A program made the position numbers and the translations under genes. This document shows positions 34,491 to 46,529 of a stretch of 64,000 nt of DNA, piece by piece. Numbering within the stretch: the stretch's first letter is position 1; each line of letters begins with the position of its first letter. Below the pieces are notes generated by a model. That model made no database searches and was not told the DNA's origin. It was given only the letters and a program-made list of their open reading frames with translations. This DNA comes from Liolophura sinensis (lineage: Eukaryota > Mollusca > Polyplacophora > Chitonida > Chitonidae), in contig NC_088300.1 in assembly GCF_032854445.1 (NCBI RefSeq), positions 25,155,608-25,219,607 on the forward strand, given 5' to 3'.

Positions 34491-35489
34491 TTACACAGGA
34501 CCAAGGGTCGAAATATTTTCAGCGCTTAAATTTGGCAACGAGGGGGTATTTGTTCGTTGCAGTGAATTAATCTGCATATTTATATTCACCTCTCCGCGCT
34601 TTCCCCGGTGAAAGTACTTTGTAAAAAGGAAATACACAAAGGGATTTAAAGCACTATTTATAGGTGTAAACGCTAGGAAGAGGTGTTTGAGGGAATACAC
34701 ACTGGACGAAACGGGTACCTCTAAAACTTGTCTAACCGTGTTAAAAATGGCCAAAGGAAAGTGACAGATGACATATAGGACGATTATTGTGACCACAATA
34801 GCTGTAGACACTTGCTGTTTCCTCGTTGGTGTAGCGACAGTTTCCACGGAACGTCTCTTCAAATTTACACACTTTGCCACATGAAATCCTGAAATTAATG
34901 TAAGCGGAATATAATACTCCAGAACCAAGGTGAAAGGTTCCAAGTATTTCCATTCCTTTGTTGCAATACATATGTCATATTTTCTCCCGTCAGAGATGTC
35001 GATCCTTCCGGAAATCGTAGTAAGGAAAGTCAGCCCAGAGACGCCTAAGAACCCCAGCCAGCACATTAGACAAGAGCAGAGTGTGTTCTTTACTGTCACG
35101 TACTTCATAGCGAAGAATGGTTTGACTAGGATCAAGTATCGCAATACTGAAAAGATCACCATGTGGTAGCTGCTTACTCCAGTCGTACAATGCATGCCGA
35201 AATTCAGAATCTGACAGAATGTGCTTGTCCTATTGTGATAGGTATACAGGACCCCTGCAGCTACAAGGAACAGAAGGTGGATTCCGTCTACCATTGCCAG
35301 ACAGGTAAGTGCCACATACGTGGGTGATCGTCGCAACGATTGCTGTTGGTAAATGATTATAACTAGAAACACATTGGCAAAAATCCCAACAGCGGCGACG
35401 GCAAAGAAAAATGTAAACATCCCAGTAGTTAGGGTTGAGTTGCTCACCGAAGGTAATGTTGAATTGGAATGATTTCCATCAGAAGACAT
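34491..35489 (-). CDS. GPCR locus 6: class A (rhodopsin-like) receptor, intact
   Basis: Single-exon seven-helix receptor of 332 residues, expected in the plasma membrane and to signal through G proteins. The ATG at 35489 is chosen because it lines up with MSSDGNH of the paralogues; the frame is open for seven more codons upstream but only from a TTG. The short N-terminus has sequons N6, N9 and N17. TM1 has GIFAN, TM2 LAMVD (the conserved Asp), TM3 starts with a Cys for the disulphide to loop 2, TM6 has VICHFP and TM7 NSALNPFVY. The TM3 end is SVLRYLILVKP, so the Asp/Glu of DRY is Leu. His replaces Tyr before F-P in TM6, which differs from the other copies. The tail is Ser/Thr-rich. Ligand unknown; a chemosensory role is only a guess from the tandem array. 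Confidence 0.93.
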   Translation of the reverse strand: MSSDGNHSNSTLPSVSNSTLTTGMFTFFFAVAAVGIFANVFLVIIIYQQQSLRRSPTYVALTCLAMVDGIHLLFLVAAGVLYTYHNRTSTFCQILNFGMHCTTGVSSYHMVIFSVLRYLILVKPFFAMKYVTVKNTLCSCLMCWLGFLGVSGLTFLTTISGRIDISDGRKYDICIATKEWKYLEPFTLVLEYYIPLTLISGFHVAKCVNLKRRSVETVATPTRKQQVSTAIVVTIIVLYVICHFPLAIFNTVRQVLEVPVSSSVYSLKHLFLAFTPINSALNPFVYFLFTKYFHRGKRGEVNINMQINSLQRTNTPSLPNLSAENISTLGPV

Positions 35490-35509
35490 GGCACCTACGC
35501 CCTGTGTCA

Positions 35510-37660
35510 ATCAGAGTCTTCACTGGAATGAAGGTTAAAACGCTGACAGGATTAGCGTTTGTATGTGCATAGGCCTATACTAGACACCTTTAAATGCTTA
35601 TACTTTGGCATAAACGTCTATATAAATCCTATCTAAACAGGGAAAAGCTTGATAAATCCTAAAGGGACAGGATATAATGCTACGGTATTAGAATTTATGT
35701 ATTAGTATAGCGTAATGCAGAAACACGTCATCCTCTTATGGACAGATTATATATTCATGTCCACGCCTTTACAGTTATAGATCGAGTTAAAAAGCGATAT
35801 GTAAAACGAGACATGATCAAACGAGTGTGACTACACCCATGCCATCATACATGTAATAGTACAATGTAAACGTATAGTAAATACATCTAGCTCTGTGTAA
35901 ATCTAAGCCGATTAGTACCATGTAAATAAATACAGGTTTTACTACAAGTGTTTATACACTAAACAAAATATTACAAATGTGATTGCTTAAAAGTTTTTTT
36001 TGCTTTGCAAACTGTTGAACGCTGTTCCGACTCGTGAAAAAGCTATTAGAACAGCTTTTAAAACCATCTCCCTTTACCAGTCACAGAACAGGTATACATA
36101 CAATTCAGCTAAAATATGTTTACATTTCAAATAATGTATTTGCCCACAAATGTATTGTGGGCACGTAGAATAGAGATACCTGCTGCGTAAGCTGAAGTCT
36201 TGGGTTCAATTTGGTCTGAACCCATATGGCGTGGCTCGTATTGACTTACCTTTAATGCCTTATGAACTGTGCGGTTCGGCCTCAGTACACTGTAAATTGG
36301 TGACGTCAGTTAGGTAGTATTCTGAAAATGGCAGTTAATAAGTACGTCCGTATACAACGAGCCATGGTCGCCTTAAACACCACAAAAAAAGCTATATAAA
36401 ATGCGGTAGGTAATGTGATTCGCAACCATGTTTTTTTTTAATCCACAGCCCCACAAATTACACAGCGAATAATTGTGGTAAAGTCATGTCAATACCCTAA
36501 GCTTGAGAAAGAGATATACCAATGTCATTGTAATACACCCTGGGAGGAGCAGAAACTCGTCTGTCCAGAAGAGAAACCTTGTAACTTCGTGCAGTTGTTC
36601 AAATTGAATTAGATGTTCTTCCCCACTCTATTTCGGAATTTTCACTCTCTGGGTAAAATGCAGCTTTGTTAACAAGGTTTACTTTTTGTTGGGAACATCA
36701 AATAATGAGACTAGACAAACAGACATTCGTATGCCAGCCGTCAACCAATATGGACGTTCCAGGTCAATAATCGCAAGGCCAATTCCCAAAGCTGAGAAAG
36801 TATATACAGTACCAAATTAAGAAATCATGCGAACAAACAGTCAACAGTTTTCAATAACACATTTGTGTATAAATACGGTATGCTCTGTATTTTTTGAAGA
36901 CAAAAGTACTATGTGTCAGTTAGTATGACCAGAATGTAAGACGTTCTCTCTTAGTTGTAAAACATGTTTACAAAACGTCGCTGACGACAAATGTTGCAGG
37001 CAAAGAAAGCAGTCATTTGGATGCGGTGCTATAATAACACATATGACCGATAGATTTCCGCTGAAGCTCTTTAAAACTGTTACCCAGTACATCGGCGACT
37101 CGAAAGAAATGAACAAAACACTTTCACATTTTTGACTGAACATTTACTAGCAATGTTGTTTGAAATTGTGTGAACAGATATGCATATTGAACCTTGTAAC
37201 ACAGAGTATATGAAGTTTGATAACAAGCTGATAAAAGGAAACTGTTGGCGCAGGTGAAACCACAACCAAATGCTTCACGTTTCATTTTTAAAGTGTGAGC
37301 CAACTTGACGAAATGTTAGTGTGGAAAGTTTAAATTGAGTTGGACTCTTTACGTCATTGTAGGTCAACGTTTAAACTCCAATATCTTTATACTTTGCTCA
37401 GAAATCTTCGTGAACAGAATTTTTCTTCAAAATGCAATGTTGATGGAAAGAGAAAAGAGAGAAAATTCCGCAGGGATTATCCAACATTAATTCATCAGTA
37501 AAACTACTAACACTATATGATAAATCCAAGATGTATCATTTGTTTTGAGATCAATGACGAAAATGTGGACGATTTTAAATTTGCAGAAAATATTGCTTAC
37601 ATATGTGATATTTCCTGAATGAGACTTGAGGTTGCATCGATGAGTTTCAATAGGTTAGCG
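35510..37660. other. Intergenic sequence between GPCR loci 6 and 7
   Basis: The part next to locus 6 is the 5' flank shared by array members. The remainder shows no gene; short minus-strand frames near 36916-37265 are not supported. Confidence 0.4.
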
Positions 37661-37664
37661 GCTG

Positions 37665-37790
37665 TAACAGGCAGAGAGGTCATCTGAATAAAGATGTACG
37701 TCCTCACCACTGTCTTCTCGCCCTGGAATATTGGACAAAGTGACGCTCATTCTGGTGACCGTGAAAATGTCACGTGTCACACATATAAGA
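37665..37790 (-). other. Conserved receptor-downstream block with open reading (locus 7)
   Basis: On the minus strand it reads ICVTRDIFTVTRMSVTLSN, then GREDSGEDVHLYSDD, and ends with a stop after ACYSR, about 43 codons. It lies ~0.3 kb downstream of GPCR locus 7 and is one of the best-preserved copies. Confidence 0.5.
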
Positions 37791-38043
37791 GTGCTGATCA
37801 GGCTTTCAGGAGTGAATCTCGCTCAAGTTGAGTGTCGATCTTTCCATCTGCACGCTTTCTAAGATGTCCCCTTGGGATGCTTTATGGCTTACGGTGGTGT
37901 CTTAGGCCTATAGACATCAATTTGGAGTACCGGTATGTTCAAATGTTGCTGTGGTTACTGTTGTATGAATATATTTTATGGTATGTATGGTGAAACTTTT
38001 ACTTTTTTCTTTCGGTGCAACTGTACTGAAACTAATATAAATT

Positions 38044-38999
38044 TCAGTGCTTGGCCTTGATAATAAATTTCGTTCCGTGCGGGGAACTGGTCTGCACATT
38101 GATGTTAGCACTTTTGCCCTTATGTACACACTTTTTAAAAAAGAAATACACAAAGGGATTTAAAGCACTATTTATAGGTGTAAGCACTATGAAAAGATAG
38201 CTGAGAGAATACACACTAGATGCAACCGGTGACTCTAAAATTTGTGTAACCGTGACATAAATGCCGAGAGGAAAGTAACAGATGACATATAGGACGATTA
38301 TTGTGACGATAATAGCTGTAGACACTTGCTGTTTCTGTGTCGGTGTATTGGCAGATTCCACTGAACGTCTCTTCAAGTGCACGCACTTTGACACATGAAA
38401 CCCTGAAATTAATACAAGCGGGATACAGTATTCGATGATGAAGACAACGATCTCCATGTATTTCCCGTCCTCTGTGATGACACATGTGTTTTTATTTTCC
38501 CGTCGGAAGTTTCGATTTTCCCGAAAGCCATGGTAAAGAAAGCTAGCCCAGCTACACACAAAAACACCAGCCAGCACATTAGACAAGAGCAGAGTGTGTT
38601 CTTCAATGTCACGTACTTCATAGCGAAGAATGGTTTGACCAAAATCAGGTATCGCAAAGCTGAAAAGATCACCATGTGGTAGCTGCTAACTCCAGTCATA
38701 AAATACATACCGAAATTAAGTATCTGACAGAAAGTACTTGTCTTCGCATTAGTATAAAGGACTCCGGCGCATACAAGGAAAAGAAGGTGAAATCCGTCTA
38801 CCATTGCCAGACACATAAGAGCCACATAGGTGGGAGCACGTCGCAACGATTGCTGTTTGTAAATGGTAATGATTAAAAACACATTGGCAAAAATGCCTAC
38901 AACGGCCACGGCACAGAAAAGTATGAACGCCCAAATTGTCGAGGTTGGGTTGTCCAGCGAAGGTACATTAGGGTGCGTATGATTTCCATCGGACGACAT
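38044..38999 (-). pseudogene. GPCR locus 7: receptor intact except for a one-base deletion
   Basis: Reading starts at the ATG at 38999 and gives a full N-terminus (MSSDGNHTHP), TM1 with GIFAN, TM2 with LAMVD, TM3 ending SALRYLILVKP, and TM4. In extracellular loop 2 a run of five A (T at 38489-38493 on the + strand) is one base shorter than the frame needs. The first frame stops about 30 codons later. The second frame picks up at once with NTCVITEDGKYMEI and continues through TM5, CYFP and NSALNPFVYFFF to a normal tail at 38044. Everything else is conserved. Because the lesion is in a homopolymer, a sequencing or assembly error, or a segregating allele, is as likely as a fixed pseudogene. Confidence 0.85.
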
Positions 39000-39030
39000 G
39001 GCTGCAACAAAGTTGAGCGAATCGAAGTCT

Positions 39031-39068
39031 TTACGTTTTCAACTGTATCGGTATCTGTGAACGAATGC
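39031..39068 (-). promoter_or_regulatory. Conserved 5' leader element of GPCR locus 7
   Basis: The + strand shows TTACGTTTTCAACTGTATCG followed by GTATCTGTGAACGAA. It lies 32-69 bp upstream of the start codon, as in other loci. Confidence 0.4.
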
Positions 39069-39069
39069 T

Positions 39070-40128
39070 AAAATTAGCCCAATTTAGCGTTCGAATCAAA
39101 ACTGAAATGGTTAAGCTCTATAAAAATCTAGATGATATCTCCACGATCTACAATAGCTTGAGACCGCCTGTTTCAACGCCTGGCAGTTAGTTATAAATCA
39201 ACTCATAAATCATCGTGTGAATCAATCAGGAGTTTCAAGAGTTCTGAAAGCACATAAGCCCATTATAATACACGATTGGTGTAAAAGCATTGCAAATACA
39301 GCCTTTTCTGTGTGAACCTGAGCCGATATTCGATTAGCAGATAAACAAACCAGCCTGATTATTGTTAGTTTATACAAAATGTTATCAGAGCTAATACAAA
39401 TATACTTAATTAAAAGGTGATCGCTATCTATACTTTGTAAATGCAAGAGTGTGTGGTGAATATGGTTTGATGTAATTAGTAAATGGTAAACGATTATGGT
39501 GGGGAAACTGAATCTGATCTAAAACATGTTTACACTTCCTGTCATTGACACGCACACAAATGTATTATCAGCATTTAGAACAGAAATGTCCACCGTGAAA
39601 GCTGAAGGTATGGGTATCATCCAAAATGTGGTCATACCTAAGTGTCTTCTTTTTGACAAATAGACTGGTCGATTTGGTGTCCAGTATGGTGTCGCTGGGA
39701 GGTGTGTCATGCCTGGTGTCTTCAACATGGTGTTCAAGTGAGGCAGCTACATCGTCGTTAGGTCGCAGAAAAATAATGAGAGCGCAGAAAGAAAGACATG
39801 AATAAAATTCTTGAAAAACTGATAAAATGTGTGCTCTAATGCCACCCTTTTCTGTTTCATCTCGATACCTTGCACAAGGACTGAAGCACCCACTGTTGTG
39901 TCGCCACCTCCACCTTGGAGAGGGGACATCCTACTCATTATAATACATACTACATAAAAGATATTCTTCTTTCCAAAAGCTTTAGGTTGGGGACAGAAAC
40001 CTTGTCATCAAAATCGAATCATCTATGCATTTTGAACATGTATTTTTCCAAACTCTCCAAATTGTGCAATGCAGAAAAACATAGTTTCTAACGTATGAAA
40101 ACAGAACATCGTCAGTGACTCTGAGCGA
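39070..40128. other. Intergenic sequence upstream of GPCR locus 7
   Basis: 5' flank of the receptor, then sequence with no recognised gene. Confidence 0.4.
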
Positions 40129-40430
40129 CTAGAACATAACTTCTTCTGGCCTATTCATAAAACATGCCAACAGATCGTCAACCACGGCAATTGCTGCAGC
40201 CCAAAACAGCTGAGGGAATCTGAGCTCCTGACATTCGTACAGCACTCGTAAGCCATGGTGGAGCGTTTGCAAGACCCATTCAAAAGAGCGTAACATAATG
40301 TAGACCTGAAATGATGTAGGCATTGAGACTGATACAGGTGCCAGCACAACCTCACAGGATGTGGAGACTGAGACTGATATAGGTGCCAGCACAACTTGAA
40401 ATGAAGTAGGCACTGAGACTTATTGCACCT
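40129..40430 (-). repeat. Degenerate ~45-bp minisatellite, locus A
   Basis: Repeats of the form GAGACTGATATAGGTGCCAG with CACAACCT(C)A can be seen between 40310 and 40430. The same unit forms longer arrays at 42225 and 47900. Open frames across it are products of the repeat. Confidence 0.6.
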
Positions 40431-41269
40431 TCTTGGAGTTTTAATTTTAAGACAGCCTTTAACTGTCTGAATACATCATGGAAGACCTTCTCTTCCATAT
40501 TTTCTGTTTTCTGTATTTTCTATTTTATTATGTTTCTGTCAGTTGTTTCTAATTTTTTGGATGTATCTTTATCACCAATCTCAGGGTTGGTTCCATTGTT
40601 TCTTTCTCCACTGTGACCATAGTAACACATTCACGGGAAATCCCAAAACGTCAAGGCTTGTGCCTTCTTGAAGTTTGAATTCAGAATGACAGTCAGTTTG
40701 TTTCAAGTCTTCAAAATTCTTCTTTTATCATTTCCCTTTAACAGGCACAAGTTGTTCTCTGTTTTTATCAGTTTCTATTTATACTGAACATAGTGAGGCG
40801 AGGCCGAAGACCTTGCCGAGCTAAGAGAGGCCTATAGGTAACGTGTAAGTTAATTTCATTTAGTCGTCGTATTCGTGAGACAAGGTAAATTTGGCCGCCG
40901 AACTTACGGTGTTTATAATAGCAGCCATGTTGAAAGAATCATGGGAAAAGTAGCAAGAAAGTGTCATCCGCACCAGAATATGATAATTATTTCTGCATGC
41001 TTATGATTTTTACTGCCATATGACACACTTTCATTATTAACAGCGTTTCTTTCTAGGCCACTTTTGGTTGATGTTGGCGTAAGAGGCCAAAGGCGAAGAC
41101 ACGAAAAAGTTCATCGTCGAGGTGTCCTAGCAATCACGTGGAAATCAGCCATCGGCTCAGTCTGTATACTAGCTGCAACGGTGGTTCAGTTTCACATGAC
41201 TCACTTGAAAGTAAAATGATCACATATTCACATACTCCCTCAGAGAATGGTGCACATTCTTCAATTTAA
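40431..41269. other. Intergenic sequence
   Basis: No gene or repeat family recognised. Confidence 0.4.
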
Positions 41270-41589
41270 TTATTAGTTCACGTGTGCTCTCTGTATCTAA
41301 AAATGAATAATAACGTGCAAATTAAGGATATCACAATTTCCTGTTAGAGCCACAAACATTGACAGTAATCACCGTTGATGTATAAGGCTATAAACCAGAA
41401 AACAGTATCAGCCACACAAGTTTAAGACATGAGACCATCCAGATTTATCTATATAGGAGGTGGTAGCTTAATATGGGTGTTATCACGGTATGAGTTCGCA
41501 CTCCGTAACAATAAGTTATTTTACGGCTACGGATTTATGTTTTCACTAGGTTTATATCATTCACGTCATACATCTACTAGAAATCTAGC

Positions 41590-41710
41590 ATCACATTTCA
41601 AGGGCTTCGCTTCCTCCCCGACCGTATTTGGGCAGGTCTATTGGCAACCTGCGGATGGTCGTGATGGGCTCTGCCTGCTTTACTCCTCACCCGTTTCGGA
41701 CTGATTTTAA
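41590..41710 (+). repeat. Old SINE fragment shared by both duplication copies
   Basis: GCTTCCTCCCCGACCGTATT, then CCTGCGGATGGTCGTGATGG, matches the middle of the SINE. The 3' end is lost here but kept in copy B (46530-46720), so the deletion happened in copy A after duplication. Confidence 0.7.
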
Positions 41711-42224
41711 TTATCCATGCTAGGAGGGTGTGATAGAGGCAGATGGAACAGCCAATTATAAGCGAAAGACTCTTCCCTGACAATAACCTGACAGACAGCG
41801 TTTAAAGAACATAGAAATAGAAGAAAGGAGAAACGCACCACATTCAACAACAAATACATATTTGACGATTTCTTTGTTTACTATTTCAGCTCCTGTAAAT
41901 GTAGATAATGTTTAATCATTAACCTGCCTAAAAAGTATAGATGTATATAAAGGCCTACACAATACGTTCGGTCTTAGGCTTTGTCTATTTCATATTATAG
42001 TCTTAATAATATAGAACTGGATATAACCGGAAACCATATCACGTCAATGTATGTTTACAGGGACACAACTCTTCCTGGAGTGTTGTTTTTGATGTGCACG
42101 CATCGCATACGGACGAGTCAGTGCGGTTGCACACTTAATACTTATGTGTATAATAGACACAAAAAACTTCTCTACTAAACACACAAATATTTACCAGAGT
42201 TTGGAGGTTACATTTATAAGGCGC

Positions 42225-42690
42225 CAAAACAACCTAAAATAATGCAAAGACCGAATTGATGTAGGTGGCAAACAGCCTAACATGATGTGGAGAGTGACAG
42301 TGATATAGGTGTCAAGCAGTCTGAGAGGATGTGGAGATATTGGAATCACTACAACCGAAAATGACGTTGAGACCGAGACTGATATATAGGTGCCAAAACA
42401 ATGTAAGAGGACTATGGAGATCGAGACTGATATAGGTGCCAAATCAACGTAAAATAATGTGAAGACCGAGACTGATATAGGTACCAAAACAACCTGGGAT
42501 GTAGACGTTGAGACTTACATAGGGGTCAAAACAACCCAAGATCATATGGAGAGGCTGACATAGGTGCCAAAATAGCCTATGATGATGTGAAGATTGAAAT
42601 TGATATAACAGGTGCCAAAACAACTTAAGTTGACATGAACATTGAGGCTGATATAGGTGCAAAATCAAACAAAAATAATGTACAGACTGG
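42225..42690 (-). repeat. ~45-bp minisatellite in duplication copy A
   Basis: Units read roughly GATATAGGTGCCAAAACAAC followed by CTAAGAGGATGTGGAGACTGAG, with many changes and unequal lengths. About ten units can be counted. Frames such as 42191-42487 are artefacts. Confidence 0.8.
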
Positions 42691-43014
42691 GTCGGAGGTA
42701 GATGCGGTATAATTATCACACATATAATCAATAAATTACTTTTGTGTTCCTTATCACCAAAATTCGTTACATGAATGAAATCAACAAAGCCATTTCAATT
42801 AATTTTGTTTGAATGTGTGGCCCGGTGGACAGACCATACAAACATTGTTGGCCTGGATCTAACCATATCTAAATGACTGATGTTTCACGCTAACAATGTA
42901 GCTGGTCATCTAACCCAAGTGGAAAGGTCTATACACTTTGTGTGTACATAAACGTCAACGTTACAGAAGCAATTCTTGGAAGGTTTAGAACATTATCTTA
43001 TCGTTTCGCTGGTC

Positions 43015-43155
43015 TTACAGCTGCCTGCGGATAGTCGTGCGTTTTCCCAGGTCTTTGCCCGGTTTCCTCCCGCCATAATGCTGGCCGCCGTCATATAAGT
43101 AAAATATTCTTATGAACGACGTAAAACACCAATCAAATAAATAAATAAATATCGT
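43015..43155 (+). repeat. SINE 3' half
   Basis: It runs from GCCTGCGGATAGTCGTGCG through CCATAATGCTGGCCGCCGTC to GACGTAAAACACCAATCAAA and (AAAT)n. The corresponding copy in duplication B is at 48735-48860, so it predates the duplication. Confidence 0.8.
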
Positions 43156-43629
43156 TTCGCTGTGAGTTCTGTCAGCTCAACTTAAATGAAGTCTACGTCT
43201 AGCTGGAAAGACAAATGGGAGAAATCATCCGCCATGTGGTTTATTACGGGCTACTTGAGAACAATACGGTTAAATTGCTGCTCAGATGCATCTCTATATG
43301 CCGGAAATGGCTTAAATACATGGTTTTATATGGCACATATTGTTTTTCATCAAGGGAAAAGAAATTAAATAACAATATGGCTTATTGTATGTACCAAGTG
43401 AGAAGACCAAACAGAAACCCTGAAATGGGTCTATTTTACAGTAAATTGGTTAAAAAATTTATTTTTGTGGCAAACATTTTTTATCATGAAAGATACAGAA
43501 AACATATAACAAATCCTAAATATGTATCTTTGTTTGGACATCAGTGCAAGCAAATGTGACAAATTTTGAAGAAAACGTTACATATTATCAACTTTCCCAA
43601 TGAGATTTCGAATACTCCACACAGGTACC

Positions 43630-43700
43630 TTGAGAAATCTCCGCGGCTGTAATGGAAAGAGTGGTCGTCTGAATGAAGGCCCTCTTATTATCACAGCTCT
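43630..43700 (-). other. Conserved receptor-downstream block (locus 8), short
   Basis: On the minus strand GAGGGCCTTCATTCAGACGA can be read as EGLHSDDHSFHYSR in line with the blocks of loci 2 and 7. The upstream half is not recognisable. A second copy lies at 49440-49505. Confidence 0.4.
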
Positions 43701-44077
43701 GGTTCAAGTAGCGGATCACTTCAACACATCTCCGGCCTGCAGGATGGTAAAGTGTTGTAAAATAGCCTGAGGGTTGCGATGCAGTGTCATCGACATCAGT
43801 TTGGAGTGTACTCATCACTTCATACTCCACCCATGCTTCATCTTACCAATGCTTCACTGTATAGCGCCCCTTGTCAGTGTTTCGCTGACGTTTTCACAAA
43901 ACTCACCGATTTTTCTACACGTTTCACTTTTTGTGTTATTTAACTGATCTTTCCCTTTGCCGATATTTCACGCGTGTTTCATTTTGCCACATCGTGGCCT
44001 CTGGATAAACATGTAATCAGCGTCGTATGATCTTCAGTGCACAGTCTTGGTAAGGAGGAGGTACTTTTTCGTTGTGT

Positions 44078-45004
44078 TCAAGTGATCTGCACATTTGTGC
44101 CCGCTTGTCGGCGTTTGCATTTACGAACACATTTGGTAAAGAAGAAATACACAAAGGGATTTAAAGCACTATTTATAGGTGTAAGTGCTAAGAGAGAAAA
44201 GCCAAGATAATGAACATTGGACGCAACCTGTATGTTCCAAATAAGAGTAATCATGACATAAATGCTCATAGGAAAGTAACAGATGGCATACAAGATGATT
44301 ATTGTTACGACAATAGCTGTAGACACTTGCTGTTTCTGTGTTGGTGTATTGGCAGATTCCACTGAACGTCTCTTCAAGTACACGCACTTTGCCACATGAA
44401 ACCCTGAAATTAACGCAAGCGGAACATAAAACTCAACAATGAAGACAACAAGCTCTACGTATTTCCCGTCATCTGTACCGACACAGGTCTTCATTACTTT
44501 CCCGTCTGAAGTGTCAATGTCCCCTGAATCCGTGGTAAAGAAAGCCAGTCCTGCTAAACAAGAGGGCACCAGCCAACACATTAGACAACAACACAGTGTG
44601 TTCTTCACTGTCACGTACTTCATAGCAAAGAATGGTTTGATCAGTATCATGTATCGCAAAGCTGAGAAGATCACCATGTGGTAGCTGCTAGCCCCGGTTA
44701 TACAATACATACCGAAGGTCAGAATCTGGCACAAAGTGCTTGTTTTTGCAGTGTCATGTAAGTAAAAAACTCCTGTACACATAAGAAACATAAGGTGGAT
44801 AGCGTCTACCAGGGCCAGACACATAAGCGCCACATAGGTGGGCGCACTTCTCAGCGTTTGTTGGCGATAAATGGTTATGATGAAATATATATTGGCCAAA
44901 ATCCCCACAACTGCCAATGTACACGAAAGCGGCAACACCCAAGCAAGGTTTGACAAATCCAGAGAAGGCATTGTTGAATTGGTGTGATTTTGCTCAGAAG
45001 GCAT
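44078..45004 (-). CDS. GPCR locus 8: class A (rhodopsin-like) receptor, intact
   Basis: Single-exon receptor of 308 residues with a clear ATG (45004). Sequons N6 and N9 lie in the short extracellular N-terminus. Predicted helices are TM1 about 21-46 (N38), TM2 56-81 (D67), TM3 92-118, TM4 135-157 (W144), TM5 183-207 (P195), TM6 226-252 (C242-Y-F-P245) and TM7 264-288 (N282-P-F-V-Y286). C92 and C174 can form the usual disulphide. The TM3 end is L116-R117-Y118 instead of DRY, as in the whole family. The short basic tail has C292 and C296, possible acylation sites. It is the sister of locus 9, differing at 9 residues. It should sit in the plasma membrane; ligand and tissue are unknown. Confidence 0.95.
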   Translation of the reverse strand: MPSEQNHTNSTMPSLDLSNLAWVLPLSCTLAVVGILANIYFIITIYRQQTLRSAPTYVALMCLALVDAIHLMFLMCTGVFYLHDTAKTSTLCQILTFGMYCITGASSYHMVIFSALRYMILIKPFFAMKYVTVKNTLCCCLMCWLVPSCLAGLAFFTTDSGDIDTSDGKVMKTCVGTDDGKYVELVVFIVEFYVPLALISGFHVAKCVYLKRRSVESANTPTQKQQVSTAIVVTIIILYAICYFPMSIYVMITLIWNIQVASNVHYLGFSLLALTPINSALNPFVYFFFTKCVRKCKRRQAGTNVQIT

Positions 45005-45034
45005 GATGGGTACAATATGAATAAGTTAAACCCT

Positions 45035-45072
45035 TCTCTTTCCAACAGTGTCAGTATCTAGCAGTGAAGACT
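45035..45072 (-). promoter_or_regulatory. Conserved 5' leader element of GPCR locus 8
   Basis: The + strand shows TCTCTTTCCAACAGTGTCAG and TATCTAGCAGTGAAGA. The same string occurs upstream of loci 3, 5, 7, 9 and 12 with small changes. Confidence 0.45.
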
Positions 45073-45354
45073 GGAATATGCCCAGTTTAGCATGCGAAAA
45101 TCTCTGGGCATCAATCGCATCTATACTGGGATGGTTGAGATAAGCTAAACATTGTGTGAATCGAGCCATGCACTGATTGCAATCAGGACTGAGTTCACAT
45201 GCCTTTATCATCCCTGTAAACCAGAAAGCACTGCAAAAACTACTCGGTCCGTGTATAGCGAAATCGATTAACAGAAGTTAGGTTAATAGCATAGTCTGAT
45301 AATTGTTTATAATGCAATACTAAATGAATTTCACTATAATTTCAGACAAATGTC

Positions 45355-45450
45355 CCTGTTTTCTTCCGTCATAATGCTGGCCATTGTTGTAGTCACACAC
45401 CCTTTGGTACAGTGTAAAACTCCAATGAAATAAATAAAGAAATCAAATAA
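45355..45450 (+). repeat. SINE 3' fragment
   Basis: CCGTCATAATGCTGGCCAT, then GTGTAAAACTCCAATGAAAT and an AAATAAAG-type tail. Diverged and truncated. Confidence 0.6.
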
Positions 45451-46144
45451 ACCCATTATTTAATCAGTATAAATAATACACATGTATTTTCATTTTATTA
45501 CAAACTTGTTTTTATCTCCTACTTCCTGTTTCTTTTCTTATTTGTTTGTTTGACTTTGTGAACCATGTACATTACAGATAATGAAATCAAATAACAGATG
45601 TTGCAATATTGTCACTGCAAACTGTTTTGTCGAATGCATATATTTTGCTCTTGCAGCGAATTTATGTTGTACCTCTTGTTGAATTCTATATGCAATTGTT
45701 TTTTATGCCGTGCAATAAACATGCTCACTTATATGGTGTCGGCCAGTTTTATGGGTAAATGAAACCATATATAGAACCTGGAAAAACAACTCACATACTT
45801 CCCCAGATAGCCTGTCTGCCACTTTTGTATTGTGATCTTTAAAGCAGATACTTTCCAATCCAGTCTATTAGAAAATCTTTTACAGGTTTTTTTTTCAGCA
45901 CATTATTCTACTTTATTCCAATCTATTAGTTCACGTGTGCTCTCTGTATCTAAAATTGATATTAACCTTCAAATTCAGGATATCACAGATTCCTGTTAGA
46001 GCCACAAACATTGACAGTAATCACCATTGATGTATAAGGCTATAAACCAGAAAACAGTATCAGCCACACAAGTTTAAGACATGAGACCATCCAGATTTAT
46101 CTATATAGGAGATGGTAGCTTAATATGGGTGTTATCACGGTATG

Positions 46145-46412
46145 CGGGCCTCCGTGGCTCAGTTGGTCAGCGCGCCAGCGCAGCGTAATGACCCAGAAGT
46201 CTCTCACCAATGCGGTTGCTGTGAGTTCAAGTCCAGCTCATATTGGCTTCCTCTCCCGCCGTACGTGGGAAGGTCTGACAGCAACCTGCGGATGGTCGTG
46301 GGTTTTCCCGGGCTCCGCCCGCTTTCCTCCCACCAAAATGCTGGCCCCGTCGTATAAGTGAAATATCCTTGAGTACGGCGTAAAACACCAATCAAATAAA
46401 TAAAAAAAATAA
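46145..46412 (+). repeat. SINE inserted after the segmental duplication
   Basis: Full-length copy from CGGGCCTCCGTGGCTCAGTT to the (AAAT)n tail. It is flanked by ATCACGG(T/C)ATG at 46134-46144 and 46413-46423. The uninterrupted site with one ATCACGGTATG is present in copy A near 41485. This fixes the insertion point and shows that it came after the duplication. Confidence 0.93.
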
Positions 46413-46529
46413 ATCACGGCATGAGTTCGCACTCCGCAACAAATTGCTATTTCAAAGCAAAGGATTTATGTTTTCACTAGGTAAATATCATTCACGTCAT
46501 ACATCTACTAGAAATCTAGCATCACATTT

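Larger units (their letters stand above)
41270..45310. repeat. Segmental tandem duplication, copy A (contains GPCR locus 8)
   Basis: From TTAGTTCACGTGTGCTCTCTG near 41270 to GAAGTTAGGTTAATAGCAT near 45300 this segment matches 45925-51100 in the same order and orientation. It covers an old SINE piece, the 45-bp minisatellite, the receptor's 3' flank, the receptor and its 5' flank. It lacks the two SINEs and a ~450-bp piece present in copy B. Confidence 0.9.

Noticed and set aside
42191-42731. Minus-strand frames over the 45-bp minisatellite
   Set aside because: Repeat-derived, frame not kept between the two duplication copies.
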